This document shows, one piece after another, positions 63,574-64,000 of a stretch of 64,000 bases of DNA. Source of the stretch: Psychroflexus salarius (lineage in GTDB: Bacteria; Bacteroidota; Bacteroidia; Flavobacteriales; Flavobacteriaceae); assembly GCF_900129035.1 (NCBI RefSeq), contig NZ_FQTW01000010.1, positions 1-64,000 on the forward strand. The letters are read 5' to 3'. A model generated the notes under the pieces. It did no database searches and was not told the origin of the DNA. It saw only the letters and a program-made list of their open reading frames with translations. A program made the translations under genes and the position numbers. Each line of letters opens with the position of its first letter. Within the stretch, counting starts at the first letter, position 1.

Positions 63574-63602
63574 AAAAAACGCCTTGCTTATGCAAGGCGT
63601 TT
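63574..63602 (-). terminator. Terminator of the type IX cargo gene
   Basis: AAACGCCTTGC (63577-63587) pairs perfectly over 11 bp with GCAAGGCGTTT (63592-63602), loop TTAT; on the minus strand TTTTTT follows. Confidence 0.9.
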
Positions 63603-63658
63603 AACAATTGGCTAGGTAGAAAACCTACGAATTTGGATGAAGTTAGTTAATCCTCTAC

Positions 63659-64000
63659 TTAACGCTTAATAAAGCGTTTAGTGATTCTAGTATTGTTTTT
63701 AGTCGTGATTTGTATAAAGTAATTTCCTGCAGCTAAATCTGAAACATCTATTTGTATCGGTGCTACACTACCTGATAATTCTAGCTGTTTGACTTTTTGA
63801 CCTAGCATGTTGTATAGACTTACCGCTTTTACGTCTGCATTAGCATTACTTGTTAAGGTTACTTGATGCGTAGCAGGGTTTGGGTAGAGCTTAATCGCTA
63901 ATTGTGCTTCCGTTGGATTATCTATAGATAAGCTTTCACACTCTGCTCCCCAATTAGGTTCAAAGCTCTCTTCTAATGGAGAGTTGGTAGAAAAACTACT
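63659..64000 (-). CDS. Type IX secreted protein, C-terminal end (partial)
   Basis: Only the last 113 codons are in the window; the gene continues past the right edge. The end is a type A sorting domain: LAIKLYPNPATHQVTL, then VKAVSLYNMLGQKVKQL, IDVSDLAAGNYFIQI and final RFIKR, stop at 63659. PorV would carry this domain and PorU would remove it. What precedes it (ECESLSIDNPTE) does not reveal the passenger function. Confidence 0.9.
   Translation of the reverse strand, partial: SSFSTNSPLEESFEPNWGAECESLSIDNPTEAQLAIKLYPNPATHQVTLTSNANADVKAVSLYNMLGQKVKQLELSGSVAPIQIDVSDLAAGNYFIQITTKNNTRITKRFIKR

Noticed and set aside
63365-63607. 80-aa open frame on the minus strand across the tandem repeats
   Set aside because: It only reflects the 22-bp repeat read with a 22-residue period, and it also crosses the terminator of the cargo gene.

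Overview
The window is chromosomal DNA from a member of the Bacteroidota, class Flavobacteriia, most likely family Flavobacteriaceae; I cannot name the genus. The grounds are strong A+T richness, the neighbourhood porV-porU-gldJ-murF (type IX secretion and gliding), a type IX C-terminal sorting domain on a gene cut by the right edge, a homodimeric-type 2-oxoglutarate dehydrogenase, and repeated promoters of the Bacteroidota form TTG-N19-TAnnTTTG. Most of the sequence is well-ordered housekeeping DNA with short gaps. Several genes use TTG or GTG starts.

Layout. 1-321: no gene, but two tandem strong promoters point left out of the window and look like an rRNA-operon promoter region. 322-6673: a UbiA-like membrane protein, gcvP (glycine cleavage), and a fabH-like / methyltransferase / glycosyltransferase operon. 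6665-9900: a PafA-like secreted phosphatase, then mlaE-mlaF lipid-transport genes without mlaD. 9915-23202, all on the minus strand: porU, porV, cdd, pdhA, pdhC, an M28 peptidase lipoprotein, an SDR, a SprT-like protein, manC and a DUF389 membrane protein. 23372-30496, plus strand: gldJ, murF, a MATE exporter, and a vWA / AAA+ pair ending in a 50-aa membrane protein. 30553-30625: tRNA-Gln. 30789-34669: a giant DUF2723 membrane protein and a polysaccharide deacetylase.

34670-36206 is the one clearly accessory stretch. It holds two related small membrane proteins, each preceded by the tail of a decayed Rhs-type polymorphic toxin, then a possible insertion-sequence end, next to tRNA-Pro and tRNA-Ser. 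It reads as a degenerate toxin-immunity graveyard.

36524-44727: a thioredoxin-like protein missing one active-site Cys, a tetR-tolC-MFP-RND efflux operon with a visible candidate operator, and a polyprenyl synthase. 45090-49174: odhA-odhB. 49291-53500: an FAD reductase / membrane 4Fe-4S protein pair facing an ECF sigma / anti-sigma pair. 53808-57365: three glycosyltransferases in an operon. 57306-63108: a small PEP/PID-CTERM-like surface protein, a membrane-anchored MutS-like ATPase, a PAS-LuxR regulator, a lipoprotein and small proteins. 63376-63573: nine perfect copies of a 22-bp unit containing a palindrome, then the terminator and 3' end of a type IX cargo gene.

How the parts connect: PorU and PorV attach cargo carrying the C-terminal domain seen at the right edge, and GldJ belongs to the same machinery. 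PDH E1alpha/E2, OGDH E1/E2 and GcvP are lipoate-linked central metabolism. ManC, the DPM-like GT2, the GT-C enzymes, the polyprenyl synthase and DUF2723 could together form a GDP-mannose to polyprenyl-phosphate-mannose to glycoprotein route, although they are scattered and this is inference.
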